From the NCBI GenBank assembly GCA_027946555.1, contig JAPEVC010000074.1:62001-126000 (forward strand): a stretch of 64,000 bases of DNA, given 5' to 3'. Each line of letters starts with the position of its first letter. Within the stretch, counting starts at the first letter, position 1. The notes beneath the pieces were generated by a model. That model saw only the letters and a program-made list of their open reading frames with translations. It was not told the DNA's origin and searched no databases. The position numbers and the translations under genes are program-made. This DNA is from Gnomoniopsis sp. IMI 355080 (lineage: Eukaryota > Ascomycota > Sordariomycetes > Diaporthales > Gnomoniaceae). Positions 45,651 through 57,200 of the stretch are shown here, in pieces.

Positions 45651-47006
45651 ATGGCTCCCGGCACAATATCCCCCATCTCGCCTCACCATGACCCTTCCGC
45701 TTCAGACGTGGATCTCACCTCCCAAGCCATTGAGCACAAGCTTGAGAAGATCCGCAGCAATGGCAGCAATGGCACCAACGGCACCAATGGCCAGCTCCCC
45801 GCCCTCGCCGAGCTCGACGCCTCCAAGCTCGTTTTCACGCGCACCACCTCCCCACGCCCCGTTCCCTCGGAAGCCACCGCCTGCGCTGGGCCCGACACCA
45901 TCTGCACAGACCACATGATCACCGTCTCCTGGTCACTCTCCGCTGGCTGGGCCGCCCCAGCCCTCAAACCTTACGGCCCATTGTCTCTCATGCCCACTGC
46001 CTCCGTCCTGCACTACGCCACCGAGTGTTTTGAAGGCCTCAAAGCCTACCGCGGCCACGACGGTGCGCTGCGTCTCTTCCGCCCTGACTGTAACGCCGAG
46101 CGGTTCTTGACCTCTGCAACACGCATCTCACTCCCCGGCTTCGCGCCCGCCGAGCTGGAGAAGCTCATTCTGGCGCTCATGGCCGTCGACGGGCCCAAGT
46201 GGCTCCCACGCGACCGCCCTGGGAGCTTCCTGTACCTGCGGCCCGCCCTGATCGGCACACAGGCCGCGCTGGGTGTCGCTGCTCCCAAGGAGGCGCTCCT
46301 GTTCATCACAGCGAGCTTCATGCCGCGCATGGACGCCGTGATTGGTGGCATGCGGTTGCACACCAGCCCCGAGGACATGGTGCGCGCGTGGGTCGGTGGG
46401 TTTGGGTATGCCAAGGTGGGTGCGAACTACGGCCCGAGTTTGCTGGCGACGCAGGAGGCCCGCGCAAGAGGCTTTGGGCAGATCCTTTGGCTATATGGGC
46501 CCGAAGGGTACTGTACCGAGGCCGGGGCAAGCAATTTCTTCGTGGTGTGGAAGGAGAAAGAAACGGGCAAGACGCAGATTGTGACGGCGCCATTGGATGA
46601 TCGGTTGATCCTCGATGGTGTCACGAGGCGGAGCCTGGTACAGCTTGCTAAGGAGAGATTGGCAAATGAGGTGGAGGTTGTGGAGAGACGATACACTATA
46701 CAAGAGGTGCTGGAGGCCGACGCTGAGGGCAGACTGGTGGAGGCATTCGCGGCCGGTACAGCGGTAAGTGTGCCCGGTTTATTATGATGCGTGCATCAAG
46801 TCAAGATTCGATTTGCTGACCTGCGATGAATTTAGTACTTTGTCACGCCCGTGTCTCTCATTCATCACAGAGGCAAGGACATAGCGATCAACATGGGCGG
46901 GGGCGAGGGTGGCAAGTACACCACAACTTTGAAGAAGTGGATGAAGGACATCATGTATGGTGGCGAGATCCACCCGTGGGGAGTCGTTGTTCAAGAGGAA
47001 ATCTGA
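45651..47006 (+). CDS. Branched-chain amino acid aminotransferase
   Basis: Fold-type IV PLP aminotransferase that interconverts Leu/Ile/Val and their 2-oxo acids with 2-oxoglutarate. 427 residues from exons 45651-46763 and 46836-47006; the join is FAAGTA|YFVTPVSLI. Residues 1-60 are hydrophilic with a low-complexity NGSNGTNGTNG run and do not look like a mitochondrial presequence, so a cytosolic form is likely. Signatures: HYATECFEGLKAYRG, SFLYLRPALIGTQ, the PLP lysine Lys255 in GGFGYAKVGANYGPSL, GYCTEAGASNFFV, APLDDRLILDGVTRRS and VVERRYTIQEV. The tail WMKDIMYGGEIHPWGV is typical of eukaryotic BCATs. The gene is visibly C/G-biased at third codon positions compared with its neighbours, and has a CT-rich promoter, which fits high expression. 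Whether it serves general metabolism or a biosynthetic pathway cannot be told. Confidence 0.94.
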
Positions 47007-47420
47007 GGGTCTAATAAAAACCGGTGCCTATTTTCTCTAGGGGGTTCACTGAAAGCATGCAAGTATGGCGTTTGGATTGTGACAGGCTTTGTCAAATATT
47101 AATCAATAGAGATTGCTAGAATTGAGGCACTGTAGACCAACGATCGTGAGAAAAAACTCATCAAAGATCAGATGGTGTGCGCATAGACTCCGGATTGCCC
47201 CGTTCTCTCGGAGATTTTACGTCGAATCTCAAAATTGCCCAATATCTGACTGACGGTGAAGCAGAAGACAGGACCCAGGCCCCACCAGCTTCGCAAATAC
47301 CTATCTGCAAGCAGCGACCAGTTGTCCTGGAAGGGTGTGGTACAGTCTTGCAAATAACAAAGCAGTGTCTCCTCAGCTCGCAGGTACAATCTTTCTCCTG
47401 ACCTAGATTGATGGCTATGT
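47007..47420. other. Spacer between convergent genes
   Basis: 3' UTR region of the aminotransferase (+) and of the coiled-coil gene (-). Two overlapping minus-strand frames here are shadows beyond the stop at 47421. Nothing else seen. Confidence 0.55.
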
Positions 47421-48300
47421 TCAGTCCTCCAGCAGATATTGTTGTAATAGGGTGGACATAACTCCGTTGATTTTCTTGGAAAAGCTCTGGGTGGAAGTAG
47501 ATCAGCACATGTCTCAGGGCGATGTACCAGTTACGCTTACCTTCTCAGAGGCCCTCGCCTCCTCATGAGCATCCTCAAGTATGCCGGTCAGCTCCTCACC
47601 GAATTTGGCCATCTCACCAGCCAACGACTCCTGCACGCCCGCCAAAAAGCCGGTCTGGACCACTTTGGAGTCCGGAATACTGTCCAACTCTGCAAAGATG
47701 TCGTCGACCTCCTTCTGAGCACTCTCCCATTGGTCCCATAGGGAAGCGACCTCGGCCTCGACCGTATCGATGCGATCCTTGACAAATACGACACGCTCGC
47801 CTACCTGGATCTCGCCATCAGTGCGTACGTCGCTGATGCGAGTCTCGGAAGGTGGCTTGGCTGTCTTCCTGTGGCTGTCTTCGAGAAGCTTGAGAACACG
47901 GTCGTCTTCTGCGCCTGTCTCAGCGATGATGTCGGACAACTGCTTATGCAGGTCGCTAAGTCGAGACAGGGCGTTGCCGTAGATGCTGTCGCTATTGGTG
48001 ACGATGCGGTCTTGATGCATCTCGTTAGCTCGACAAGGGCAAACGATAGGTTAAGCTGGTCGGACGCTATTGCTTACCCATGAGCACTCTGGCGAGGGGA
48101 GACTGGGAGCTTTGCAGTTCAGCCAAAGAAGGCCGTTGTTCTGTGCGGACTCGTTGATCTTCCGGCTCGTTCTGGACTTGGCGGTACTTCTGCTGGCGAT
48201 GAATGGGGGATTGTCGAGCTGCCTCGTGGGTCGGAAGAGTGCTCGGGCCGCCAAAGAATGCATCTGTTGGATCCAGATCCTTGGAGGATGCAGAGTTCAT
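47421..48300 (-). CDS. Coiled-coil protein of unknown function
   Basis: Soluble, mostly helical protein of 258 residues if the ATG at 48300 (MNSASSKDLDPTDAFFGG) is used, or 297 if the upstream ATG at 48417 is. Exons: 48078-48300, 47541-48028 and 47421-47486. Introns of 49 and 54 nt join RVLMA|NEMHQDRIV and RASEK|SFSKKING; both joins keep a helical pattern and the last exon ends QQYLLED. The middle (about residues 80-230) is rich in heptad-like Glu/Leu/Lys repeats such as RLSDLHKQLSDIIAE and VEAEVASLWDQWESAQKEV. No catalytic motif. Such proteins often act in complexes (kinetochore, organelle biogenesis), but I do not recognise this one. Confidence 0.7.
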
Positions 48301-48513
48301 CGCATTGTCACTGATAGGTGCGCAGGTTTTGACTCGGTCATGAAGAGCAAAACGGACGGTTTGTGGTTCTGTGCGAAGCGCACTAGGTGGCTGCCAGACC
48401 GACGTGTTGGCATACATGGCCCACAGTGACGCCCTTAGCCGGCAAGAGGGAATGGAACTTGGAGTGAGTACCTGCTGAAGGATATATGCGCAATTGATAA
48501 TCAGGCTGGACTC

Positions 48514-48533
48514 TGAAGAAGAAGAAGAAGAAG
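48514..48533. repeat. GAA trinucleotide repeat
   Basis: About six uninterrupted GAA units, upstream of the coiled-coil gene. Simple repeat. Confidence 0.85.
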
Positions 48534-48617
48534 TTCGATGCCAAAGTGGGAGCCAGATTCGGACTTGTGGTCTTTCGAAGTTGAAGTCGATGGAGGAAGG
48601 GGCGCTGCCTAAAAGTC

Positions 48618-48652
48618 AGGTACCTACTTAGGTAGGTAGGTAGGTAGGTAGG
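48618..48652. repeat. TAGG tetranucleotide array with inverted head
   Basis: Reads GGTACCTACTTAGG and then about six GTAG/GTAGG units. This is the most regular of the TACCTA/TAGGTA groups in the window, and it could be how the shorter palindromic copies arise. Confidence 0.8.
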
Positions 48653-48711
48653 GTGCTTTCCCAAACTGGCAACTGTATGACAAGACCACTGGTCATTTCC
48701 CTCGCAATCGA

Positions 48712-48960
48712 CTACCAAGCTTGCCTTTCCTCCAAGTCCTCCACAGTACCCGAATTCTCTTCCCAGTCTTGCAACAAGATGGCATGCGAACCGATCTGGC
48801 ACTGCGCGGACCGTTGCAGAGTCCGTCCACGTTCGACGTCTTCTTGATGGCTGTCCAAGTATATGTGACGGTACACAATTGACTGCCACACCACGAGGGC
48901 GATGAAGATGACGAGGACGAGTCCGCATGCCGAGGTCATTACGATCTCGATGCCATCCAT
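48712..48960 (-). CDS. Small single-pass membrane protein, unrecognised
   Basis: Single-exon frame of 82 codons with an ATG at 48960 (MDGIEIVMTSACGL). One strongly hydrophobic segment at about residues 8-28 (TSACGLVLVIFIALVVWQSI) is followed by a hydrophilic, acidic tail (EDVERGRTLQRS, DWEENSGTVEDLEERQ). The arrangement fits an N-anchored membrane microprotein with a cytosolic tail. I recognise no family. The hydrophobic block with clean flanks makes chance less likely than for other frames of this size. Confidence 0.45.
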   Translation of the reverse strand: MDGIEIVMTSACGLVLVIFIALVVWQSIVYRHIYLDSHQEDVERGRTLQRSAQCQIGSHAILLQDWEENSGTVEDLEERQAW

Positions 48961-50224
48961 GGCCGGTCGATCGAAAGGGTCTCAGACAAAGTGGTCAGCT
49001 TGAAGTGGCCAGTTCTTTCAGGGTGTTGCGCCTGTTGAGTTTGGGCTTACGATAGCTTCAAGAAGTTCTCCCGTTGTATTTCTAGGTAAAGCCTGGGCGG
49101 CAAAGCATTGGCATGTACTCAGCCTGGGGCTATTGTGTCGGTCATTTTGAACTTTGATTGAAACCTACGACAGAAGCATGGTTGTGAGGGGAAATGGCTT
49201 CTTCTTCTTCTTTTAATGGACAGACTATCCCCGAAGACTGACTGGTCCATCTCATTACCCTGGTGTCCTTATCATGATTGTACACGTAGTCTATCGTATC
49301 CCCCACAACACGAGCTTTCTTGCACCTACTTTGCTAGGTTGCGCGATTATAGGTAAGGCTGAGATTACTGCAAAACCATGAGCTACCGACGGGGCTCTTC
49401 AGCTCCGGCTTCGTGTGATGCGGCAAGCTGAGGCAGCTTCTCCCTTCTTTCCTAGAGCTTCTTGTCCCTTAAGAACAAAGTTTGGACTCGTCGGCAGGCT
49501 CCACAACTAGACTCTGGGCATATAACTCCATCGAAGAGTCAATATATGCGGTACACTTCAACAGCTGTCCACTGAGCTCGCATCATCCTCGCACACGTCC
49601 AAGCACCGCGCCGCCCCATGCCTCTTGTATGATAGTCCGCCTTCTTCTACACAGAAGCTTTAGCTGCAAGTACTCAGTACCCTCCGAAATGGCTTCCGCA
49701 TATTTCGTCGAACGTGGCCATCATATTTACCCAATATTTGGCAGGTGACGTTCGCTGAACCGCACCCTGACCCCGTCACCGATTATAAACTCTGTCGCTT
49801 TGGACCTCAAAATCCACACATTGCTCGATAGCGCGCAACCCGGACTGGAACTATAAGCTGGTGACAAGCAATCACGCCGATCGTTCTGTGCGGCGGCACT
49901 TTGCGCTAGATGAAAAGGTTTTGACTCTGAATTTTGGTCTGAGAAATCATCGGCCGCGTACCCACATTATGAGGTATATCTTGCCCTTGCTTATGGCTTA
50001 TGGAGGGCGGCATGTATTGTAATACGGACGTAGCGTGCCTGAAGCTGGTGGAAACCTGAAAACAAGCCAAGTGGAGAAACGGGGTCAAGACTGAGGTGAG
50101 AATCGAGGGGGGCGTTTGGGGAGCAACATCACCATGGGGCCGTTATAGAAACTGCATTTAGGGCACTGGATGGGCGTACAAGACTGTTCTATCCACTGTG
50201 GCCAGCCACAGACTGGTTCGAAAG
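48961..50224. other. Intergenic, nothing recognised
   Basis: A CTTCTTCTTCTTC run near 49200-49215 and scattered short frames. A 5' extension of the 50225 frame may be exonic: an acceptor-like ATTTAG lies at 50156-50161. No RNA gene seen. Confidence 0.45.
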
Positions 50225-50590
50225 ATGATCGACAGCGTGCTCCAGCGACCGGTCGACCTCTGTAAGCTGAAAGGCACCACGATGGACAAGCTGGGAATGA
50301 CCAAGGCTGTTATAAAGAACTTGATGGCCACTGCGCTATGGTCCAAGGCCGTCTTCCAGGAGCTGCAGCTTATCGAAACGGAGAGACAAAAGGTGGTATC
50401 TGATCTGAGTGGCTTGACAGAGCCAGAGCTGCACGGGAATATACTGGTGCTTCTTATTGACAGGATCGGTTCGGGGTCTGGGCATAGCAATGCCATTCCG
50501 ACACATCTCGGAGATTGCTATTATGAGGCACCGATTTTCTGGAACTTGGAGGTATACGAACGGGATCGAGGGGTTGTGTACTTCAGCTAA
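50225..50590 (+). CDS. Possible gene fragment or last exon, unrecognised product
   Basis: From ATG 50225 the frame runs 121 codons, mostly helical and well balanced in composition (MIDSVLQRPVDLCKLKG, MDKLGMTKAVIKNLMATALW). It is open upstream to a TAG at about 50158 that coincides with a TTTAG|G acceptor-like site, so it could be the terminal exon of a gene whose earlier exons I cannot find, or a decayed remnant. No family recognised and no membrane segment. The stop at 50590 is 180 bp from the 3' end of the convergent methyltransferase gene. Confidence 0.3.
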   Translation: MIDSVLQRPVDLCKLKGTTMDKLGMTKAVIKNLMATALWSKAVFQELQLIETERQKVVSDLSGLTEPELHGNILVLLIDRIGSGSGHSNAIPTHLGDCYYEAPIFWNLEVYERDRGVVYFS

Positions 50591-50770
50591 GGCAGATGAC
50601 AGTTGAACGCGGGGAAGATATTGAAGCCGAAGCACCTGGTTTCTATGAGCGACATCGAGCCATCGTTATTCGTCTCCCAGCAGCGAACAGGTTGGACATT
50701 TATGACGGTTGTCCACTTTCATCCGGCCAAATGACTGCGAAAACGAGTAGTCTTGTATGATCCTGTCATT

Positions 50771-52073
50771 TCACTTCTCAAATGCCATGACGGCGTATCG
50801 AAAACTGCCGTTCGAGTATCCCCTTCTCATAGCACGGAAGGATTGCAGGAAGGCGATGCCGTCGCGACCTTGGCTGAAAGCAAAGGCCCACAGTGAAGGA
50901 TTTTGGACAAGTGACCAGGATATGTCCCTATAAAAAAACTGTGTGAGCCCTTCTGAGTATCCGTAACATTAGGGCGTTACTTACCATGTTGCCTTGACGT
51001 CCGTTGAGATATCCTTGGGCTCGCCGGACACGCTCAGCCCGGCGTTCTTGGCCATCTGCACATAGTCAACTTGAGCGCACAATGGCGGCAGAAGCATGCC
51101 ATCTATGAGAATTATTCATTAGCTGACCGAAGCACTTCACAGGGTTGAGTTCGGCCCGGAGCGAGATGGACGCCCTCGAGGTTGGGCATGGTTCCTTGGT
51201 GAAGTCTCTCGTCTAGAAGGTGGAAGGGAAGGCCCACTCACCTTCGATAGGTTTGATATCATTTGCAAACTGCGTCTCGTTCAGTCCCTCTGCCTTGAAC
51301 CAATCGGCCAAAGCGAGCTTGCCTCCCTTTTTCAAGACCTTCTGGGCGTTCTCAAAGAACAGCGGTTTGTTGGGAAAGTGGCTCAAAGCCTCACAAATCC
51401 ACACAGCGTCAAAGGATTCGCTCTGAGCGGCGAACACGTCAGCCATCTTCTCGGCATCCAGCTCGAGAAACTTGACCTTGCCCTTGCCCACACGGAGGAA
51501 ACCGTCGGCATCTGGCTCTTGGTCGGCCAGGGTCTGGTCATCCTTGGCGGCCTCAGACTTGGTCAGGCGGGTGGCCATCTCGACTTGCTTGGTAGAGATG
51601 GTGATGCCAGTGACGGTACATCCCAGGGAAGAGGCCAAATACCGCGAGGTGCCTCCAATGCCACATCCCACATCGAGAACCTTTGCGCCCTCGGTGATGC
51701 GCGAGGTGTCTAGTAGTAGACGGATCAGGTTGATCTGGGCAGTCTCTTTGGACTCATTGGCTTTGGACTCGGGGGTGGGCCAGTAGCCGTGGTGGATATG
51801 GGTTCCCCTTTTGGTGCGAGATAGGCGAATCAGTACAGGTAGGGGAGCTATGGAGATAGCCTGTGGGCACCGATTCCGCACAGGGGGAGCAGGCCGTAAA
51901 CCTTACCACAGGGACAGATAGTACTCGGAGGCCAGATCATAGTGCGTCTTGATTCTGTCCTTCAAGGCTTGCATCGTATCGTGCGCGAGACCCAAAGGCG
52001 TATCATACTTCTTGCTGAGCTCCGTATTCTCTTGCACCGCGGCGGGCGCGGTCGAAGGGGACGAGGAGGTCAT
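50771..52073 (-). CDS. SAM-dependent methyltransferase, gamma-tocopherol-methyltransferase-like
   Basis: Class I methyltransferase of 335 residues from exons 51907-52073, 51242-51807, 50985-51102 and 50771-50927. The joins restore YYLSLW|GTHIHHGYW, IKPIEG|DGMLLPP and KATW|DISWSLV. SAM-binding motif I is VLDVGCGIGG at about residues 99-108, with GCTVTGITIS after it and FDAVWICEALSHF as the post-I region. GTHIHHGYW and the tail (IAFLQSFRAMRRGYSNGSFRY) recall gamma-tocopherol and sterol C-24 methyltransferases, which methylate prenylated quinols or sterols. Fungi are not known for tocopherol, so the substrate is open. The gene is in tandem with, and downstream of, a sugar transporter gene, with a 280-bp gap. 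Confidence 0.88.
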
Positions 52074-52092
52074 GTTCAGTTGTTGACTTGTC

Positions 52093-52126
52093 TTATTTTA
52101 CCTTTATTTTATTTTATTTTATTCTG
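52093..52126. repeat. TTTTA pentanucleotide repeat in the methyltransferase 5' region
   Basis: Four to five TTTTA units, 20-53 nt upstream of the methyltransferase ATG (an A-rich leader on the coding strand). Simple repeat, probably in the 5' UTR. Confidence 0.8.
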
Positions 52127-52353
52127 TCCTCTTCACGAAGCGGCCGGAAAGAGCAATTGATTTTGTTGAGAATATATCGCGTGGCAAGTTGCAGCAGTGA
52201 AACAAGCGGGTGGAGGTGTGTGTGTGGTTGTACGGTGCATTGATTGGCAGCTTCTATAAGACGCCCAAGCCCAAGCTCGGTCGGCAGGGACCGAACCGCC
52301 TCTCCAATTTTAGCTTGTGAAGACTGGCAGGGAAGAGACTAATAAGAGTTGCA

Positions 52354-54271
52354 TCACGACCCGACTTCGACGACTCTTCCCGCCTCATCCACTCCAATCT
52401 TTGTTTTCTTGGTGCTCTCTTTCCGGGGATTCTTTGCCTCGAAAATCCCGCCCAGTTCCTCCAACGTCTTGCCTGCGGTCTCCACAAAGAAGAAGTAGAT
52501 CACCACCATCTCGACCGCGATCCACGCGCAGTATACGATATACAACTTCCACGCGATGGCCTCAATCCCAACACTGATGCCATAGGTATTCACCACCATT
52601 GCCACATTCAGGAACAGGAAGTTAAGCCCCGATCCCTTCGCCCTGGTCCTGTTCTCCAGACACTCCACGCTGTACAGCGTCTGCAGCGGCGTGAAGCCCC
52701 ACGAGAAGCAGATCCCAAAGCAGTAAATCGACACAATCACGCCATACCCCAAGTTTGGATTCGCGCCCGCGTTCGCCGTAAATGCAGTGAGCAGAATGTA
52801 AAAGAACAGGGCCCCAGCCAACCCCGCAAGCATCATCTTCCGCCTCCCCAATCGATCCAGCAGACTTGCGCCGTAGACGGCCCCGATCATGGAGAAGATA
52901 GGATTGATAGCGTTCAGAAGCAGTTGAGTGTCTGTGTCGGTAATCCCCGCCGTCTTGAACATCTCCGGCATGAAGTATGACACCACGTTATTACCACTCC
53001 ACTGCCCAAAGAAGGCCATCCCAATCACCATTGCCAGCCTGTAACGCGCCGCGCGGGTGTGCACAAGCTCACGGAAGTCCCACCACGGGTTCTCATCACG
53101 AGTGAGCCTATTTTCAGCAACAATCTCGTGGTACTGTAGCTGTGGGATCGCCGAGTTTGGGTCGCCATCGCCGTGGTACTTGGCGAGGATAGCGAGAGCC
53201 TCCTCGGGGCGATCATGTGCAATCAGCCAGCGAGGCGTCTCGGGGAAGAAGAGGATAAGACACATTACCACGGCGGGAAGACCAGCCTGCACGAGGGTCG
53301 GCACGCGCCAGGCCCAAGAGTCATCGAGGTGCAGGTTCGACCCATACGTAGTCCAGCCAGCCAGGATATTCCCCAGCCACCAAAAGTTGTTGTACTTCAA
53401 CCCTTTCGTGGTTAGTCTCTGGCCACATATGCTTTCATGGGGTGTCTTGGGACATGACTTGGAACGCTTCTTAAGAGTGCTGCGCCACTGAAGACACACA
53501 TTGAAAGACCAAGGATGAAGGACGGAGAGATACATACCATGCCGGCCATGAAGCCACGGTATGCTGGGTGAGCAAGCTCGACAGTGTAAGCCGGTCCAGC
53601 AGCGGAGGCGATACTCGCACCAAACCCGAGCACAAAGCGACCGCCGACAAAATGGTTGAGACTGTTTGCAGAGCCTTGGATTGCCGTCCCGACGAGGACG
53701 AGCACACATCCGACGAAGATACAGATACGGCGACCATATCCATCGGCAATCAGACCGCAGAACGGGAACGCGGCGATCTGGCCAAGGTTATACACAATGA
53801 AGACAATGCCCGTGGAGGAACCGGCGCCGCTTAGGCCCACTTTAGTCCGTGCGTGATTAGCATTTTGCAAGTCATTGTTAGGGGACGAGTCTCATACGAG
53901 GTTCTGCCTCGTTCGATACCTTGAAATGCAAAAGGTTGGGGGACATAGGGGCACCTACTGTCGCGTTGGTACGGCACCATTGCATTGATTGAACCCATCA
54001 AGGAGCTATCTGTTAACTAGTCAGTCGCCGATCACTAAAACAGAACTGCTTGCCATATACCAAACCCATTCATGGTCGACACGAGGTAGCCAATCGACAT
54101 GATGAAGTACAGTTTGAGCATGTTCTTGCTCAACAACTTGGGTTTCTGGGCAGCACATGCAGCCGCAAGTGCCACAGACGTGGTGTTCACCTCTTTGACA
54201 TTGCCGACTGGTTTCTCATCGCCAGCAAAATCCTCGAATACCTCGGACTCCGCCTTCATCTTTGTGTCCAT
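52354..54271 (-). CDS. MFS sugar porter, lactose-permease-like
   Basis: Twelve-helix sugar transporter of the plasma membrane, 534 residues, exons 54061-54271, 53959-54009, 53538-53839 and 52354-53394. The joins restore STMNGF|DSSLMGS, YQRDM|GLSGAGSST and FMAGM|YNNFWWLGNIL. Sugar-porter signatures: NLGQIAAFPFCG, GYGRRICIF, GGRFVLGFGA, FPETPRWLIAHDRPEEAL, LDRLGRRKMMLAG, and FFVETAGKTLEELGGIFE at the C-terminus. The central run from FGQWSGNNVVSYF to INPIFSMIGAVYG is characteristic of the fungal lactose-permease/hexose-transporter subgroup. The N-terminus is short and hydrophilic. Substrate could be a disaccharide or a hexose; sequence alone does not decide. Confidence 0.93.
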
Positions 54272-57200
54272 ATTGTTGTCAGGTACGGTTGCCGGCTATC
54301 TTGTGGCTGCAATACTGTAAGTCGTTGAAAGAACTTATTGGTTTTCTAGGCAGGCGAACAATTATTTATTATCCCCTCCCCGGAACTTGCCTGCATAAAT
54401 GAGCAGCTCCTCCGTGCAAACTATGCGCTCGAATGAGAATCCAGAGGGTTTTCGTTGTTTTAAGCGTCATGTGCCGCTAAGAAACTGTCCAAGTAGGAAC
54501 GGCTCCTCAATCCGTCTGAAGCCCAGCCTTTGGGGAGAACGGAGGGACCAATGAATTGTGTCCCCTAGTAATGTCCCCCGACGTGGCCTCTTCCTTGACA
54601 GTGGACCGATCTGAACTGAAAAAGGCCTAGAACGAGAAGTTCTGCGCGTGTCGTTCGAGAGGCACCATTTCAACGTAACGAACTGAGATGAGCAACCCCT
54701 TTTGGGGGACTTTCCCGACGTGCCTAACCGAATTGAGGCTTTTCCGGCCACATGAGTCCATCGCAGCAGAGTCAGGAGTCAGCATTTCCATCCAAATTGG
54801 TATCTGATGGCAGGGTGGGAAGTAGTATCGCGAAGACAAGTGGGGTTGACAAGTTGCGGGAAAGTGGGAGCCTCGGTCAAGAAAACCCTTGGCCCCCCAC
54901 ATTTTCTCCAGGTTTTCGTTTTTGTCCCATGGGGAAATTATGGAGCTTACATTAGTCAGGCCCTGGACTTGTCCTTTAACCGTCTTCTCAGTAATGTACA
55001 AGAATTTTGCAACGAGATGGAGACTGTAGGGATGAGGAGCCAAAGACCAACAAGGTTGGGGAAAAGAACGGGGAGCCAAAGACCTAGAAGCGCGGGAATC
55101 CTCCCATAGTACTTCAATGCTATCCTTAGTGAGCCTACATACGTGCGAATACCTGATTGGAAGGCCGGAAACAGGATCGAGTCAAGCTGACGGGAACGGT
55201 ATCAATAAGTCTTTCAGCACTTGAGCTTTGAAACAGCAGAAAGAGTGTCGGGCACCAGATTTGCTATCAGAATCGTAGCTTCACAAGATCACCGGATCAA
55301 GTACGGAGAAAGTAGATGTATCCATTATGGCCGGGACGTACGATATGTATTGGCAAATGCGTTTCGCCGGGCTCTCCGTACTCAGGTACTGTTGACTCGG
55401 ATGCCGACCGCGTACGCATACCATACTGAAGTGTTGCCCATATTTCCGTTTGAAATGCAACTTCGACGTTGTAAGGCCATCGCAACAATCTCAAATGAAA
55501 CCCCGCCCGCTGTTTTGGTTGTAACACGTCTTGGGCCAGCCTCCAGGGTGCCTGATTGCGAAGTGGATCATATGATCTTGAATTGCATGCTGTCGTTCAT
55601 CTTTTGTAACAAGCAAAGACGCCTTTCCATTCGAGGAACTGGACAGCGGGCCTCAGCCTTGTAATGTCTAATTCATGATTAGCAGTCGCTCTTTGGGGAT
55701 GAATTGCTATATTCCTACCTTGCAGTCATCGTACCAGTCTTTGCCCTCGCTTATTCTCTTAGACCTTGTATAAGATGAGATGCTCTTGAAGCGACGAGTT
55801 GACCTGCACCGTCCGTTCGTTGATTGGCCAGAATATGAGCCAGATCCGATGTGTCGGGCATCTAGCCGAGATTGACCAGAGCCTGGTGAAGGACTATTCC
55901 ATATACATCAGCATCCACTTCTATTACGATCAGACATATTTAGACATGTTTGTAGTCCCTTGATATGAATAACCCGAGGCGCACCACTTCGCGAAGGTAC
56001 TGCACGCGAGCATTGCCTACGGTCAATGTTTGTTTGTGTATGCAAATCCGGCGATTTTGGCCGCTGTAAACTTTGTATCCTTGGGATCAGGAGCCACATT
56101 GGACATGCCTGTTGCACGGCAGTCCATCAGATACAGATACAGTCCATCAAGTGGACAAGTTGCATGAAAATGGACGATGAAATACTTCTACGCAAGCCAG
56201 ACGGTCTGATGAGCTGTACACCAGATATGCAACATGGAGCGCAGCGAGCTGGGTACACAAGTAAACTGACTCAGCGCTACCGCGAGTACAACGTGAATAG
56301 CATCAGGCCTATGAAAAGCCAGGTTCAGGTACCTGATCAGGTGTGGGTCATGCAATGGGATGCACACTGCAAATGGATCATATCAACGGATTCTGATGAT
56401 GAGAGGAATGATTGAAATCTCTCGTATAGGCTTCCCAATATATCAGATTTGAAAGAGAAGGGCGAGGCGAACCTTCGCTTCTGCCACGCAAAGTGAACCA
56501 CCTATCATCGTCAAATGCCGCTTCAGGACTTGTTCCCGTTCTACAGATTCACAATCTATCAGTGTCGTACAGCGCTCAGGACTGCATTGGACTTGACTAC
56601 TTCAAGTAATGATTCGTACGGGTGAGGGAAACGACTGTCTCGACTGAGGTAGTGTAGCGAGTGATCACTGCATCAAACCCGCTTGTCTTGAAGAAGAGAT
56701 ACATGTGCAGGAATACCTGACTCTGACTTTGCAGCGGTGAACCTGGAAAGTGACACGCACAACGCACTGCGTCAACCGTGCAGGCATTCACATTTGTTTT
56801 TATGTGCTCTGCTCCATCCACACCAACCCCCACTCAGTTGGCAAGTATTCTGGTAGTTGGATGTTGATCCGGCTGGGAAATAGGGCTCCAGAGATCTTAC
56901 TTCATATTGCAATATCGCATGTTCCAAGGTTGGCAAGGTACCAGTAGCTCAGCAGGCGACCATGCTGCTGTCTTTTTCGCCAACATCGCGAATATGACCA
57001 AACAAAGGTGATAATCCAAGTTATGTGTGCATCAGAGTACTCCCTGGAAGCTTGCGATTGACCGCTACAATCCTCCGACGGGCGGCCTCTGACAGTGGTA
57101 GCAATACTGAACGGACTTGGGATTTCATCGTCAACGATACGCCTCGTATGTTCATAGCCTTTATAACCGAGTCTTCGCGAAAGGCGGTGGTATGTTATGG

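Noticed and set aside
55221..55664. 147-codon plus-strand frame
   Set aside because: No homologue recognised, irregular composition, no promoter-like context.
56945..56965. tRNA A-box-like TAGCTCAGCAGG
   Set aside because: No B-box (GGTTCRANTCC) follows within 100 bp and no cloverleaf can be drawn.
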